A DNA stretch of 64,000 nt. Source: Dryococelus australis (taxonomy: Eukaryota; Arthropoda; Insecta; Phasmatodea; Phasmatidae). The stretch's first letter is position 1; each line of letters starts with the position of its first letter. Below are positions 13,601 through 24,745 of this stretch, piece by piece. The DNA is taken from positions 16,604,795 through 16,668,794 of the forward strand of contig CM057002.1 of assembly GCA_029891345.1 (NCBI GenBank), given 5' to 3'. Both the position numbers and the translations under genes were made by a program. The notes beneath the pieces were generated by a model. It saw only the letters and a list, made by a program, of their open reading frames with translations. It was not told the DNA's origin and ran no database searches.

Positions 13601-13627
13601 TTAAATTTCACTGCCCAAACACTCTTA
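10607..13627. mobile_element. Possible hAT-like element carrying pogo copy B
   Basis: The left edge TAGGAGTGGTCAGGCACCC and the right edge, read in reverse as TAAGAGTGTTTGGGCAGTG, form weak inverted termini of hAT type. No 8-bp duplication is evident, so the pairing is tentative. Two overlapping ORFs at 10590-10893 and longer ones at 10925-11251 (plus) and 11188-11517 (minus) have no recognisable domain. Apart from copy B at 11854-13383 I see nothing else here. Confidence 0.3.
11854..13383 (+). mobile_element. Pogo/Tigger-like non-autonomous element, copy B
   Basis: TA at 11852-11853 and 13384-13385 flanks ends CAGTGGAATCTCTCTCTTA and, in reverse, CAGTAAAGCCCCTCTATTA. It is collinear with copy C throughout and with copy A in reverse, including the CpG-rich centre around 12480-12760. 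The embedded CATAACTGAAACCGC block near 13250 is the same internal Tigger-type segment seen in A and C. The 132-codon minus-strand ORF at 12967-13365 lies wholly within the repeat and is not credible. The element is 1530 bp and non-coding. Confidence 0.88.
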
Positions 13628-13657
13628 TACAGTCGAATCTCTATGTATCGTTATCGC

Positions 13658-15299
13658 TAGAGGTGGGACGAACCCAGATTTTGGAACCGAACCGAACTAG
13701 AACTTAACCCAAAATATGTTTATCGAACCGAACCTTTAAATTTGTACACTAACCGAACTCGAACCAAACTATGCTATAGTTTGCGAACTCGAACTGAACT
13801 TGAACCGAACTTTAAATAATGTCTTATCCTCGCACATATACCTTCATAGTTCAGCCTGAAATTGGTATATATATATAACAAAAAACAAATATATTGATTC
13901 ACCTTAAAAATAAAATGGATTATGGATGCTAAACAATAATCTTTGTGTGTGCACACACGCATATCTGCAAATTAAGTACTTAACATCAATTACAGTGGTC
14001 CCACGGATTATTTTAGCAATGTTGCCCATTCAAGTAATGAGAGTTTTGTTACTGGACCTCTGGACTTGGCTACAAGGTGCAAAGTGAAAACCACATACAT
14101 ACATACAATCTGTATAGTTCAGCCCTTATTTGTTCAAGTATAAAACACAAACAAACTAATACAACCACACTCACAGTTTCATCTCTAATTGTTTAAACAC
14201 GTGGGCAAAAAAAAAAAAGTGCACGCACGCACGTGCACGCAAGCTTGTGCACACACACACACAACCTGCACAGTTGCACCACTAATATTTCCAAAATGTA
14301 ATGGCCAAATTTTTTACATAGTGGAAAAAGGTACAAAATTACCATAATATTAACTTTCGGTTTTTGTAGATTTGATTGATATTATAATATATCATAACAC
14401 TGAGAAATGTATCTTTCTAGTCGTTTTAGATGTGGTATGTGAAAACCACAAATTGGCAACACAAAAAAAAAAAAAAAAAAAAAAATTGAAATTTTCATTT
14501 TTCAAAACCTCAAGCAAATCATTTATTTTGTACACAATCATTTAAATAAAGAATAGCACCTGGTGTTACACAACATAGAGTTCAAGATATAATGGTGTCA
14601 TCACTGCTACAAAGACAATAATCAAATATGACTTCTTCGGTAATTTTTGTTGTGTTGCATTGTAATTTTTCAACTTCTTTGAAGTGAAGTACCGTATTTA
14701 CTCGTGTATAGTAGACACCATGAGTTTTGCAACAAGTTCGAGGAAAAACATTTTTTTAAAATTAGAATAGCACCAACTATTTGCGGGGTTTGCTAGTAAG
14801 TATGTAACAAATTATTCTTTATGCCAGTGCCAGTCTTGAAAAGAGAAACCTAATTTCTTTTAGGAAATGACATGCTGTTTTTTTTGCATGCTGGTCCTTT
14901 TTTGCCTACCCTTCTCTAAAAACAAAGTGTGCTGCCTCTTCCCTTCTTCCCCGCAGGTAGCAATCCTCTAGACACTTCCACTATACTTCCCTTTAAACAA
15001 CAGGGGACAGTTTACAAGTGGATAATTTACGACTACCACTCTACCACTCCTCAGAAATGTTTTCCTTTATTTTGGGGGAAAAAAGGGGGGCATGCTCTAC
15101 AAGAGTAAATACTTAAGTTCTTTCAAAGTTCGTTAATGATGTTCCTTTCTAGCACATTTTGAACCAAACACGAACCCCAATAAATTTTTTGATTGGAACT
15201 AGAACCAATCTTTGACATGGCAATAAAGTTTGAACAGAACCCGAACATAACCTTAAAGTTTGGGTTCAGTTTGAAAATCGAACATTTGACCCATCTCTA
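13658..15299. mobile_element. Non-autonomous hAT element with perfect 8-bp TSD
   Basis: GTTATCGC is duplicated exactly on both sides (13650-13657 and 15300-15307). Ends are TAGAGGTGGG and, in reverse, TAGAGATGGG, a short hAT-type inverted repeat. Subterminal DNA is rich in GAACCGAAC/GAACTGAAC words at both ends, which could act as transposase-binding repeats (inference from the hAT family). It inserted into a Tigger copy, so it is younger than that copy. It contains another MITE (about 14692-15112), a poly(A) run near 14463-14484 and no ORF of note. Confidence 0.88.
14692..15112. mobile_element. Nested MITE, CCGTATTTACTCG type
   Basis: The left end is TACCGTATTTACTCGTGTAT and the right end in reverse is TAAGTATTTACTCTTGTAGA, an imperfect inverted repeat of about 20 bp. 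It lies inside the hAT element at 13658-15299, making a third level of nesting. Exact ends and target duplication are not certain. It is non-coding. Confidence 0.55.
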
Positions 15300-16260
15300 G
15301 TTATCGCATGTATCGATAAACCGCATCCACCAACAATTTTTTGTGGTCCTGGGGAAATCCCTTTGTAAACAATGTTAACATAAACTGCTTGTATCGTTTA
15401 TCACATGGTGCGTCAATCGAAGTATATTTTGAGTCCCATCACCTAATATTTCCTGTAACTATAGTTTTTCAGCTGATTGTTTATGCAAAGTCTAGTAACT
15501 GGATGTGAAATATGTCACGCATACCGCTGTTTATAACTGCTCTGCGGCACACTATCTAGAGTCTTGTCTTCCCAAAGTATCTGTCGACAGACACTACAGC
15601 GTGGTGCGGCGAGTGAGTCTGACTTGCAGAAAACTGTTAAAGCGAAACAAACAAAAATTGAATCTTATTTCTAGAATGGGTGATTGTGAGTTTTTTCTAG
15701 TGTATTTTGGTGCATAACTATAGCACAATTTGCTAATTAATGGTTTATCTCATGAATCAATCTGAATTTTTATAGTCGCTAACAATACTGATTTTTGTTA
15801 ACTTTTAGTGTAATAAAATTTCTTCACTCAATTTTAGCTAAAAAAAATGTACAAAGTGACAGTTGTACATAACTTTGCATGTACACGTAGCCCATCTGTC
15901 TCGTGTCCCAGCCCACAACTGCCGCAATGGCAACACGAAGTGCCATGACCTTGGGCAACCTTACACGTGGAAACAGGTGCGCACATTGAGCGTTTCCACC
16001 CTCCCCGCTCTAAAACTTACATGCATCAAGTCAAGTCTGTTCTCAGCTAGTCATTGATTTTATGCCAAAAAATTTTTATTTTAATAAGTTATATTATCAG
16101 GATTTTTACTTTTTTGAGTTGTGCAATTAAAGTTAATATACAGCACAAATAAAAATTTTGTAAATATGGGATTTTTAAATTTTTTTTAACAACAAAAGTC
16201 CGTTATAATGACAATTTCTTGTACCCTTATAAACTATTGTTACAACAGACTTTCACTGTA

Positions 16261-16589
16261 GATTAACGGTAATTTAGAACTTTTTTTTATGGCACACTAC
16301 CTCTTATATTGGGTCCTCGCAACACATTTAACATACTGCACAAGTTTGCAAGAGTCTACAAACTGACAAGTTCAAGTTACTTACTGACACCATCTGCTCT
16401 CCCCAAGCCCGTTTGCCCGCCGTCACCAGTGGCCACTGCAGGGATCACCCTCTACTGGGTGCTCATGCACACTGGTTCAGCAGTGCACCACATCCGCTAC
16501 ACCGAACCTGCTACTTCATGAGTGCGGCCAGTGGGCAGAGTGCAATGCAACTTAGTACATGTGTACTAAAAGGAGATCCAGTTAAACAA
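16261..16589. other. Unassigned sequence
   Basis: Moderate GC. Two overlapping plus-strand ORFs at 16309-16601 show no recognisable domain or splice context. It may be an outer part of the LTR fragment that follows. No firm feature. Confidence 0.4.
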
Positions 16590-17330
16590 GGCGTAAGTTA
16601 ACTTGCGTTAATTACAAGTTATTAAAGGATGCCTGTTTATGCAACATGACTACATAAAGCCCTATAGTATATTTGTGCCCCCGCGGGCCTCAGTGTACCT
16701 ATTCATGTTTTTCTGTACTTTTCATTTCTCACGTGTTTCATCCTCACTTCTTCATTCAGTGATTCTTGTGTATTAGAGGGTTATTATGTATAGTGTATTT
16801 GATTATGCCACGGTTGCAGGCAGGTAAGTAACGTGTATATGTGCAGTGTAATTTTGGTGCGTAAGAAAGCAGTCACGCGGATTGCTTGCGCGCCAACCGG
16901 CCAGCATGCTGCTCCGGAGCAGTTAGTCATATCTTCATGTCTTGAGGGTGTTGACGTGCAGATCGACGGGGTCGTGTTTCGCACACTCGGGCGACGCTTC
17001 AACCTTTGTGCTAATCATTTAACTACAATAGACTTTAAATCACCGGAAATCTTGTTTATTTAGCAGCCAGAGACTCTCCACCCCTCACCTTCCCCTGGTT
17101 AGCATCGCCAGGGAAGGCTTAACTGTACCGTAAGTTTTTGTGACCTTAGCACCGTTTTATACAGCGCTATCCTTCCGGCGGGTCAAGCCCGGCACCTGTA
17201 TTTAAAGTTGTTTCCGTGAAAAACGTAATAAAACATATTGAACTTACGTGTGAGTATGCGTCTTCATTTGGGTTGCCTATGGATTTTAGGGGCGTGGGCC
17301 CCCACCTTTCCCGCCAATTCATGAGTGTAT
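16590..17330 (+). mobile_element. LTR-type fossil, family C fragment
   Basis: This stretch matches 38140-38400 in order: a CTCACCTTCCCC..GCATCGCC block, then GGAAGGCTTAA, a GGCGGGTCAAGCC block, and a terminal GGGGCGTGGGCCCCC versus GGGGCATGGGTCCCC block. An AATAAAA signal near 17227 precedes that end, as in an LTR. No gag or pol is attached. The copies are diverged and old. Confidence 0.5.
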
Positions 17331-17935
17331 TATGCAAAGTGTTTTACGTGTATTTCCATGTTTTGTATCTTTGTTTACTTAATTGATGGGTGTATGAGTT
17401 GCCTTAAGACCTCACTGCCTAACACGCATATAATTGGTAAAGTATTAAGACGTCTGGAGCAACACCAGAAGGATGCAGCCTTTGGCCATTGGTACACGAC
17501 CCTGAGTACAGCAGTCAGCTCTACAACTTGGCATTGCACCACTGCAATGTCTGGTGCCCAAGGACTACAACAGAGGTTTGGACAGAATTCACTGTATATA
17601 TCCTACCCGAACTCCCAACCTTAAAGTTGATCACTTTTGCTCCACCATCCTACCGTCATTACACATATTTAATAAATAAATTTTACTTTTATGTCCTTGA
17701 ATACCTCTGTCTTTTGAAAACCAGCAAAATTATTTTCATTATGTGCATAGTAATATCACCAAGTCTGTGAAGTTCTGGTGCACACCTAGCGAATATTTTA
17801 GAACACCAGTAAACTGTAGTACACTCGTAAAAACCACTGCCTCGTAGTTCTTAAAATAGAGACTGTATAATCCTAATGTTTATTCCATTTCAACACACAC
17901 ATTTACACAAAAAAGCACAATAATCAAAAATTTAC
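17331..17935. other. Intron, nothing recognised
   Basis: The overlapping ORFs at 17325-17624 and 17489-17770 have no motif I know and no matching splice sites. The stretch lies immediately downstream (minus strand) of exon 17936-18055. Confidence 0.5.
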
Positions 17936-18055
17936 CTTCTGCTTGCTGTATTTTGAGGGTGGGCTGGATGATGTAGAACGCGCTGGTCTTCGAGAAGATG
18001 ACCTACGGGGTTCATGAGAACCGTAGCTTTCCTGATCGGCAGGCACCCGAACATA
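17936..18055 (-). CDS. Host RS/RGG-like gene, exon
   Basis: A 120-base, 40-codon exon, phase 0 at both ends, with acceptor TATTGTTTGTAG and donor GTAAAT on the minus strand. It encodes YVRVPADQESYGSHEP, then RRSSSRRPARSTSSSPPSKY, then SKQK. The dense Arg-Ser and Ser-Pro content is typical of disordered, phosphorylated regions of RNA-processing or scaffold proteins (inference). It follows exon 20869-20962, which ends on a whole codon, so the reading frame is kept. Confidence 0.82.
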
Positions 18056-18392
18056 CTACAAACAATATTGAACACTTTGTCAAATACAGTAGCACTTCAC
18101 AAGTAGCTAAAAACTTCTAAACATACAAAAACTTAACAGAAAATAATACATGTAAACAAAGATAAATCACCTGTAATGAAAAACAAAATATCCATATGGA
18201 TATGTCACACAAAAACATACCTACTGATCTTAACAACGTGTCCAATGCTTTATACAGCACTGACAAAAATACTTCCAAGATAAATTGAATGATTCTCAAT
18301 TTTAATAGGCAAAGCAACATTAGAACAGTGCAAAATAAAACACATTCCCTTTTTCTTTGTTTGGTATATAAATTTTGGAGCAGGTTAAGTTA
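18056..18392. other. Intron, nothing recognised
   Basis: AT-rich intron just upstream (minus strand) of exon 17936-18055. Short ORFs on both strands lack motifs. It ends at the TA target site of pogo copy C. Confidence 0.5.
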
Positions 18393-19931
18393 CAGTAGAA
18401 CCTCTCTATTACGACCCCTCACGGTTCCTAAGAATAGGGTTGTAATAGGGGGGGTCGTAACAAAAAATTTAGGAAAATTTTTGGGCAGAATTTGACACAC
18501 CCCTAACCCCCCAAACTTGCCATTTTTGCATGAAGTTCATATTCAATCATCTGTAGAGCATAAAAACCACTTTGTAAATTAAATATAAATATGTATGTAT
18601 ATTTTAATAGCTAGACACCTCCTGATTAATTTAATACCCAAGAAAGGCATATTGGACCACCCCTTGTCAGACGACTATTTAGCATTTCAGTACTAGAAAA
18701 TTGGATGTATTGCGTACAAAACAGTAACTAAACACTGTTGGGGATGCCTTATGTTTGAAGCAAAACACAGCACTTTATTTATTTATAATAGATATGAAGA
18801 CACATATTCAAAATTAAATCACTCGTGTGCTGGGGCTGACAGCGAATTCATTGCTGTGCACACGTAGATGGGCGAGCGTCTAGATCCTCGGGCTGGGCAG
18901 CTGTCGGTCAGTCACTATAAGATTATTTTGGCAGGCGGCGCCCGCCTGCCGCCACTGCCGCCGTTACAGGGCCGATTCGCTTCGTAACAGAGCCCTGGCG
19001 TTGGGAAAACATGCTGACAGATGCGATTCACGTCAATGTGTTAAATTTATACTAAATGTAGGTGGCATTTCGGCCTCTGCACTGGCGCAATGAAGCCCGG
19101 CAATGTTTACGGGAATATAAATATTTAGTGATGTCTACTTGAAATATTAATTATCCCGAATTTTTCATCAAAAACTTTTGACTTTGCCTATACACGCACA
19201 CGGCCTCACTCGCCATTATACAGTGCCAGTAACATAAGAACACATTTTATTTGTACACACTTATCTTTATTCGCTTTACACATAAAATTGACTCCACAAG
19301 AAAAAAAAAACTATTGCCCACCATAAAAAATTAGCATATTGCGTAGGCGTGGGGGCACATAAACTTAAAAATAATCATTTAAAAAAAGGGCATTGAATTA
19401 AATTTGAAATTATCATACATACACTGATTAAGAAACTAGTCTGTGTAATGTGCCACTGTTTTTACAGCAAAAGAGGAGGGATAATGGAAGCAAAATATGA
19501 CAGCAAGGGTAAGGGAGAGGTGGCGGCAAGTGACTAGGACAAAGAATCCTTACTGACTCGGCCTGTCCCCCCCCCCCCCCCCGGGTTTCCGCGGACAATA
19601 AACCTGTGTCCTCTTCTGGCATTAAGTAATTTATTGTTTCACACTGCTTGGGACAACAAATGTCAAAGTCTATGATGGTAGTTTGAGAAATGCGCGACCA
19701 CTAACATCAGCAAGGGCTAGTTTTCCATAGAATGAAAACCGTGGATAATAGAAACTAGTACCTCGGTTCGAAAAACAAACAAATCAGTGCATAACTGAAA
19801 CCACAGTTGAGATACCACGGTTGGCGAAGGATTACTGTATCTATTTTTTGACGTGTCTCAAATTTTAGACTTTTTCAACCCAAACTTTTCATGGTTCCTC
19901 GGGATTGGGTCATAATAGATGGGTTTTACTG
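18393..19931 (+). mobile_element. Pogo/Tigger-like non-autonomous element, copy C
   Basis: Flanked by TA (18391-18392 and 19932-19933). Left end CAGTAGAACCTCTCTATTAC; right end in reverse CAGTAAAACCCATCTATTAT. It is collinear with copy B and reverse-collinear with copy A, keeps the CpG-rich centre (about 18830-19030) and contains the same internal CAGTAATCC terminus near 19840. A poly(C) run lies at about 19567-19582. The 64-codon minus-strand ORF at 19428-19622 is within the repeat. Length is 1539 bp; no transposase. Confidence 0.9.
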
Positions 19932-19957
19932 TACTATGCAACTAGTAATTGCTGTTA

Positions 19958-20204
19958 TAAAGTGGGGTGAAAGGGAGAGATTTGGGCAGGTCTTTAGAGC
20001 CTATGACGGTTAAGTGATTTGGGAATGGAGCATTGTCGGAATGCAAGGGAGGAGATACAGGACATCCCAGAGAAAATCTGACAACCAGTGGCATCACCTG
20101 GCATGATTCCCACATGAGAAAATCTGAGAGCAACCCAGCTGGGAATTGAACCCGGTTCCCCTTGGTAGGAGGAGGGTGGTCTGACCACTGCACCACCACA
20201 GCCC
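19958..20204 (-). mobile_element. tRNA-derived SINE, copy 2
   Basis: Minus-strand head GGGGCTGTGGTGGTGCAGTG contains an A-box match (TGGTGCAGTGG), and a perfect B box GGTTCAATTCCC lies at 20141-20152. The body is shared with copy 1 at 9466-9741. It sits about 25 bp beyond the right end of pogo copy C. The two overlapping minus-strand ORFs here are read-through of the SINE and not genes. Confidence 0.85.
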
Positions 20205-20551
20205 CCTGCTGCTGCTATTATAAAGAATGCAAAACTATTGTTTTTGACACTGAGGTAACATCACAAACTAAAGATTCAAAGAGACCCAACATCTTTAATT
20301 TATCATAACAAATTTTCTGATTTATATCTTAATATTTTATTAGTTTTCCATACACAAAACTCCATATCGTCTGTACAGTAATTATACCTTGAGTTGCAAC
20401 ATAATCTTCAGCAGAATTACTTGTTCTACACATTCATTGGTGAATTGCCATAAACAACCACATGGACCTATTTGAAAAGTGTATGCATGAATACATTACA
20501 TCTTACAAGTTCGGTAGGAGTCAGTATGATGTGGTTCAGTTTGATTATATT
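20205..20551. other. Intron, nothing recognised
   Basis: AT-rich intron with no inverted repeats, coding signal or splice sites that I can support. Confidence 0.5.
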
Positions 20552-20760
20552 CAGTAGTCAACTCTTGATTGACCCTTCGTGGTTCCTGGAAAAAGAATCA
20601 TTTAGAGAGAGTTGTTATTGGAAAATTGTTGTATGGTTTACAGAAAACGGGTAGTTATTTTGAGAGGATCGTTATTTGAAAATTGTTTTACGATTCCCCA
20701 AAATAAGGGTCATTGCGAGAGAGTTGCTATTTCAGGGGTCTTAGATTCAAGAGTTGACTG
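20552..20760. mobile_element. Tigger-type MITE of about 209 bp
   Basis: The left end CAGTAGTCAACTCTTGATTG and the right end in reverse CAGTCAACTCTTGAATCTAA form an imperfect inverted repeat. TA follows the right end (20761-20762); the left flank is not a clean TA. The interior has a GTTATTGGAAAATTGTTGTA-like block repeated twice. ORFs over it are shadows. Confidence 0.65.
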
Positions 20761-20868
20761 TACTAGTATTTCCAAACAAGCTGAACATCATCATGTGCTC
20801 AGAAATGAAACAAGTTTTCTCTGCATATCAATCATTTTATGTTGACACCACTTCCAAGTCATGCTTAC

Positions 20869-20962
20869 ATCTTGATGGGAATGTGACTGGTGAACAGATG
20901 TGTGCTTTGGTGAGCGCGACTTCCGATGCGATGAGGGCTTTTCATGGCTTCTTCCGGGGCTC
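20869..20962 (-). CDS. Host RS/RGG-like gene, exon
   Basis: A 94-base exon with acceptor TTGTCGTCTTGTCTCAAG and donor GTAAGC (minus strand). Its first base G completes AA from exon 44205-45056 to give Lys. The rest encodes SPGRSHEKPSSHRKSRSPKH followed by TSVHQSHSHQD and ends on a whole codon, joining exon 17936-18055. The other two frames are not supported. The Arg/Ser/His-rich composition fits the rest of the gene. The plus-strand ORF at 20754-21122 is its antisense shadow. Confidence 0.82.
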
Positions 20963-21489
20963 CTTGAGACAAGACGACAACATTATACACACTGATTACA
21001 TAACACAACACATTAGTTCTACACTAAGTGGCCAGTCACAAAAATCTGAATCAACCGAAGAGAAAACTGCACACCAAATTTCAACAAGGAATTCTTGCTT
21101 CCCAATGCAGAGCCCATTTTAAAAATGACATAAAACAGCAGCAATTTCCAAAGGACTCCAAAGAGAATGCTTCTAATTAATATGACAACAAAAACTGCAA
21201 TATCCTCATTACAATAATGTTTCAATACACAAAAACAACATACTGTGTCACTATGGAAAGTACTGACAACTAATAATGCACATATCAATATCACAGATAT
21301 TCCAATTATGTTACACACGTGAGCACTTTTCTATGATCACCAAATACCCCAATTTTGCAAAAACTGTTAGTAAAAAATTGTTTGTCCATGAATACTGAAC
21401 AATTGTAATACAGCAACCACAATCCATACATAAAACCCTTATATACTACATTCATTCACAAGCAGCTAAATTAGATATACCAGTCTACT
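20963..21489. other. Intron, nothing recognised
   Basis: Intron upstream (minus strand) of exon 20869-20962. The hydrophobic minus-strand ORF at 21019-21318 has no family resemblance that I can support. The sequence is AT-rich. Confidence 0.5.
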
Positions 21490-22300
21490 GGATAGTGGCA
21501 TTTAGCACCCTCTTTCGCCCTGAATACAGTGGCGATACTGCACTGCATGGATTCCACAAGACACCGGAAGCAGTCTGGAGCCACACTCATCCATAACGAC
21601 ATCGCACAGCCTCACATAATGCATGGAGATTGGTTGGAACAGGATCCATATGGCACACAAATTCTTCTCGACAACATCCCAGATGTGCTCGACAGGAACA
21701 AAATCAGATGACCTCGGGGGTCAGGTAATCAATGTAAAGTCCAAGGAGTGTTGATCTAACCAGTATGTCACCCATATAAATAGCTTCCATACAATGACAC
21801 CACCACCATCAGCCTGAACTGTACTGCTAACAGGAGGAACACAGCACTTCATGTGCTTGGAGACGCTCTTGTACCCTGCCATCGGTGTATCAATTGTGTA
21901 TCTAGACTCACCCGTCCAGACAACCTTTATCCATGCACTGATGGTCCAATGGTAATGTTCCCATGCACACATTAACTGCCGAGCCATACAACGTGCGTGA
22001 GGAGAGGTACCCTATTGGGGTGACAGGTTTTGGAGGGTATGGTTGTTAACAGGTCATTGTGGTCAGCAATGAATTGGTGAGTGATCTGTAGCAATGTGAC
22101 TTAACTATCTGCTGTTACCAATCAAGCTAGCAGACAGTGACCCCTGGTATCAATATGTTGTAGGTACATCATGGTAGTAGTTGCTGGCAGAGGCAGCAAT
22201 AGTTTCACCAGAATCCATGAACTCGCAGTGCACTTGACATGGTAACCTGCACCACTTCAGAGATGGAGTGCCCCGTACATCTGGTCCCAACAATCTGGCT
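21490..22300 (-). pseudogene. Tc1-like transposase relic
   Basis: Minus-strand fragments show the order expected of a Tc1 transposase. A centre reads HYHWTISAWIKVVWTGESRY, where families have WTDESRF, so the catalytic Asp is replaced by Gly. Then comes GGGVIVWKLFIW, and near 21700 a C-terminal FVPVEHIWDVVEKN, the usual E-bearing box. Several frame changes and stops break it, and the N-terminal helix-turn-helix part is only faint. It is inactive. I could not identify its terminal inverted repeats with confidence. Confidence 0.75.
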
Positions 22301-22836
22301 ACAATTAAATGCGCAGAAACCTTTTTTCTTCAACAGTTTGTGCTCAAATGTTACTTGGACTGTAAGTATAAGGTCTAAAAACACTCCGGTTATGCGTGGC
22401 TGTGTATTAGTCAATTCAACAGGGCAACCAAAGTTCCATTTTGCAGGTGCATCTAATCCAACTGCTCATAAGTGTATAAAACACAGTGGATACATTTTAA
22501 AACTATAAACTGTATTGTTAATACAATGTTGAAACAGCACAGCTCTATCGACATGCACCAGCAATTTTTTTTAGGCTTTTGATAAATCCCATCTATTTGA
22601 ATACACCTATATTTTATTTTCACAAATAACTAACATTTTTTTGAAGATTACAAGTAATCTTGTAATTACTAGTTCAATTTGTTAATGCTTTGTCGAGTAT
22701 CTGCATATAATATGTGTTCATCTGATATGTGTATCCACAAGTACTGCCCTGTGAGTACTTGTGTGTTCTGTCTACTTTTTATAATGTAATCAGTAATCTA
22801 GCAGCCTACTCTAAATAAAAGTAGGGGGTACACGAG
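22301..22836. other. Intron, nothing firm
   Basis: The plus-strand ORF at 22239-22508 overlaps the Tc1 relic and shows no motif. The rest is AT-rich sequence leading to the putative left end of the outer hAT element. Confidence 0.45.
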
Positions 22837-23369
22837 TACTCAAAATGTTGAGTCAAGTCAAGTTTTTATTACTTGACTCATGTCTAATTTTGAAGCACGG
22901 AAAATTCGAGTACTTAATTGCACACACAATAAATTGTTATGTTAAAGTGCTTCATTACACTAGATTTTTTTTTTGCTTGGCTGTGTCTGAAGTAAATCAC
23001 TCCTAAAAGTTCCTGCACTTTTATTCTTTTGTGCCCACTGGAAGAATGTGCCTGACATCTCATCTCTTGTTGCCTGGCTGTAGCGCTCTGGCATTGTGTT
23101 GGGCTCTTTTATTCTATTGTACCTGCTGGAAGAGAATGCAGTGCCTGTGGCCTCCTGTCCCCTGGCTATTCACTTCTGCTTAGCGCTTAGCATATTTTGT
23201 TGGGCCCTGACCCAAACAAAAGGTTGCTACAGTCCATGCACTGTTTCTTCAGCCTTTTTGAATCAAACATTAAAAAAATCTCCCCATGTATGACGTGGTT
23301 AGTTATTTCCTAAATACACTCTGTATCACAAGCGTTTTATACTTGTGTTCATAAAAGTTACTTTATTGC

Positions 23370-23443
23370 GGTTGGTGTAATTTTGTTCCTTATAATGTGT
23401 AGAAACAGAAAAGTGATGGTAGCCATATCGGACTCGCGACCGG
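23370..23443. repeat. Left terminal inverted repeat of the Academ-like element
   Basis: Begins GGTTGGTGTAATTTTG and includes the best-conserved block GATGGTAGCCATATC. It pairs with 28849-28922 without gaps. Confidence 0.88.
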
Positions 23444-23833
23444 GGGAGGAGGGGCCATCAAAATTTCGAAAATTTGAAAATTTTTTATTATGAAAATGTA
23501 ACGAAATGAGATCTATTTAGGGGTCATATGTCTTTGAAGTAATATATTTATCACTGAAAAGCAATATTGTATGGAAAAAGATTACTTACTGATCCAAAAC
23601 ATGGGGAGAAAAAAAAAAACCCCGTGAAATTTGGACTGGGGGGTCAGCGAGAAGAGGGAATAAGAGGTATTGGGAATAAAGTTTAAAAATCTTTGTAATA
23701 TGCAAACTTTTTTATCGGGTTTGTACTGAAATGTAAATGTTAAGGTTTCGTATCGCATTCATTAATAAATTTTTTTTGGTTGCAGGATGATGCCCAGATA
23801 CAATCAATAATACGAAGTCTATAGCAAGAGCAG

Positions 23834-24330
23834 ATGTCACAGGTGGGACAAAAAGAAGAAATACACCTGGATGTGTGTGTCCTGTGCAACAAAATAGGCA
23901 AAGAGACTTTAGTGAAAAATGAAAATGAAGAGAATTTTCAAAACCTGTCAGAAACCGTACAATGTTATTCAGCGTGGAAAGATGAACAATATAACCACAT
24001 CTTACACCTTTTAAATGATAGTGCTTCAATGGAAAACTTAGAACAATTGGACGTTAAATGGCATTCATTCAAGCTGCTATAAAAATGTGACCCATAAAAA
24101 CAGGCGACAAACTGTGGAAAAACAATTTTTGTAGTTACAAAATGAACCTGATTTATACCTTTCAGACGAACCCAGTATCTCTATGCCTTTTACACGAGGC
24201 CAGATAACAACTGAGTATAATAAAAGCATGTGCTTTTTTTGTGATGGCAAAGCGACACGAAAGTATCCACTACATCATGTTTGGTATGATATGGGGGGGC
24301 TAATTTAAGAGAAGCTGTTGAATTAAGCGG
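23834..24330 (+). pseudogene. Academ-like element: N-terminal Cys-rich region
   Basis: An ORF from Met 23834 begins MSQVGQKEEIHLDVCVLCNK. The CVLC pair, then (about 24225-24290) CFFCDGKATRKYPLHHVW, and later YHAPCW, resemble the zinc-ligand pattern at the start of this protein family. The reading frame changes more than once across the interval. The upstream 23444-23833 stretch is non-coding subterminal sequence with an A-run. Confidence 0.6.
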
Positions 24331-24397
24331 TAACGAAACATGGATTGTTAGACTTAATGAATGCATTCACCCAACAGATGCTTATGCAGTCGACATT

Positions 24398-24745
24398 TTG
24401 TATCATGCACCGTGCTGGGCCAAAAATGTGATAAATAATGTGCTTCGTAGGACTCGCACACGAGTACAGCAAAGTTCAACTATTCTGGTGGCTTCAAATG
24501 CTGAATTCCTGGGAATGTTGGGAGACTTTCTTGTAGAAGGGAATGTAGCATGTATGGCTGACTTACATAATACATACATTAATGTGTGTTACTCCAATGG
24601 ACTTGAACCATCACTACAAACTAAATCAAGAAGAGAGTTGAAAACATTCATTGAAGAAGAAATACCATGTGTTGAATTTTCCACCCAAAGAGGAGAAATG
24701 AATCTGATGTATGCCTTAAAAGAACAAAAGATGCTGCAGTTGTAA
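24398..24745 (+). pseudogene. Academ-like element: transposase core, first part
   Basis: A 115-codon ORF beginning YHAPCWAKNVINNVLRRTRT. The family has a conserved D..YH..CW at this place. The region is helical and charged, with ELKTFIEEEIPCVEF near its end. The frame changes before and after it. This is a plain DNA transposon fragment with no independent host function. Confidence 0.6.

Larger units (their letters stand above)
13630..16258 (+). mobile_element. Tigger-like element, family CAGTCGA, interrupted by a hAT MITE
   Basis: The left terminus CAGTCGAATCTCTATGTATC follows TA at 13628-13629. The sequence resumes after the MITE at 15308 and matches the minus-strand copy at 4037-4475. A plausible right end, CAGACTTTCACTG + TA at 16259-16260, resembles a Tigger terminus but is not a good inverted match to the left one, so the right border is uncertain. 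A short basic stretch (CRKLLKRNKQKLN, about 15625-15665) might be a remnant of a transposase N-terminus. No intact enzyme is present. Confidence 0.5.

Noticed and set aside
20754-21122. 122-codon plus-strand ORF
   Set aside because: Overlaps the antisense of host exon 20869-20962 with no motif of its own.
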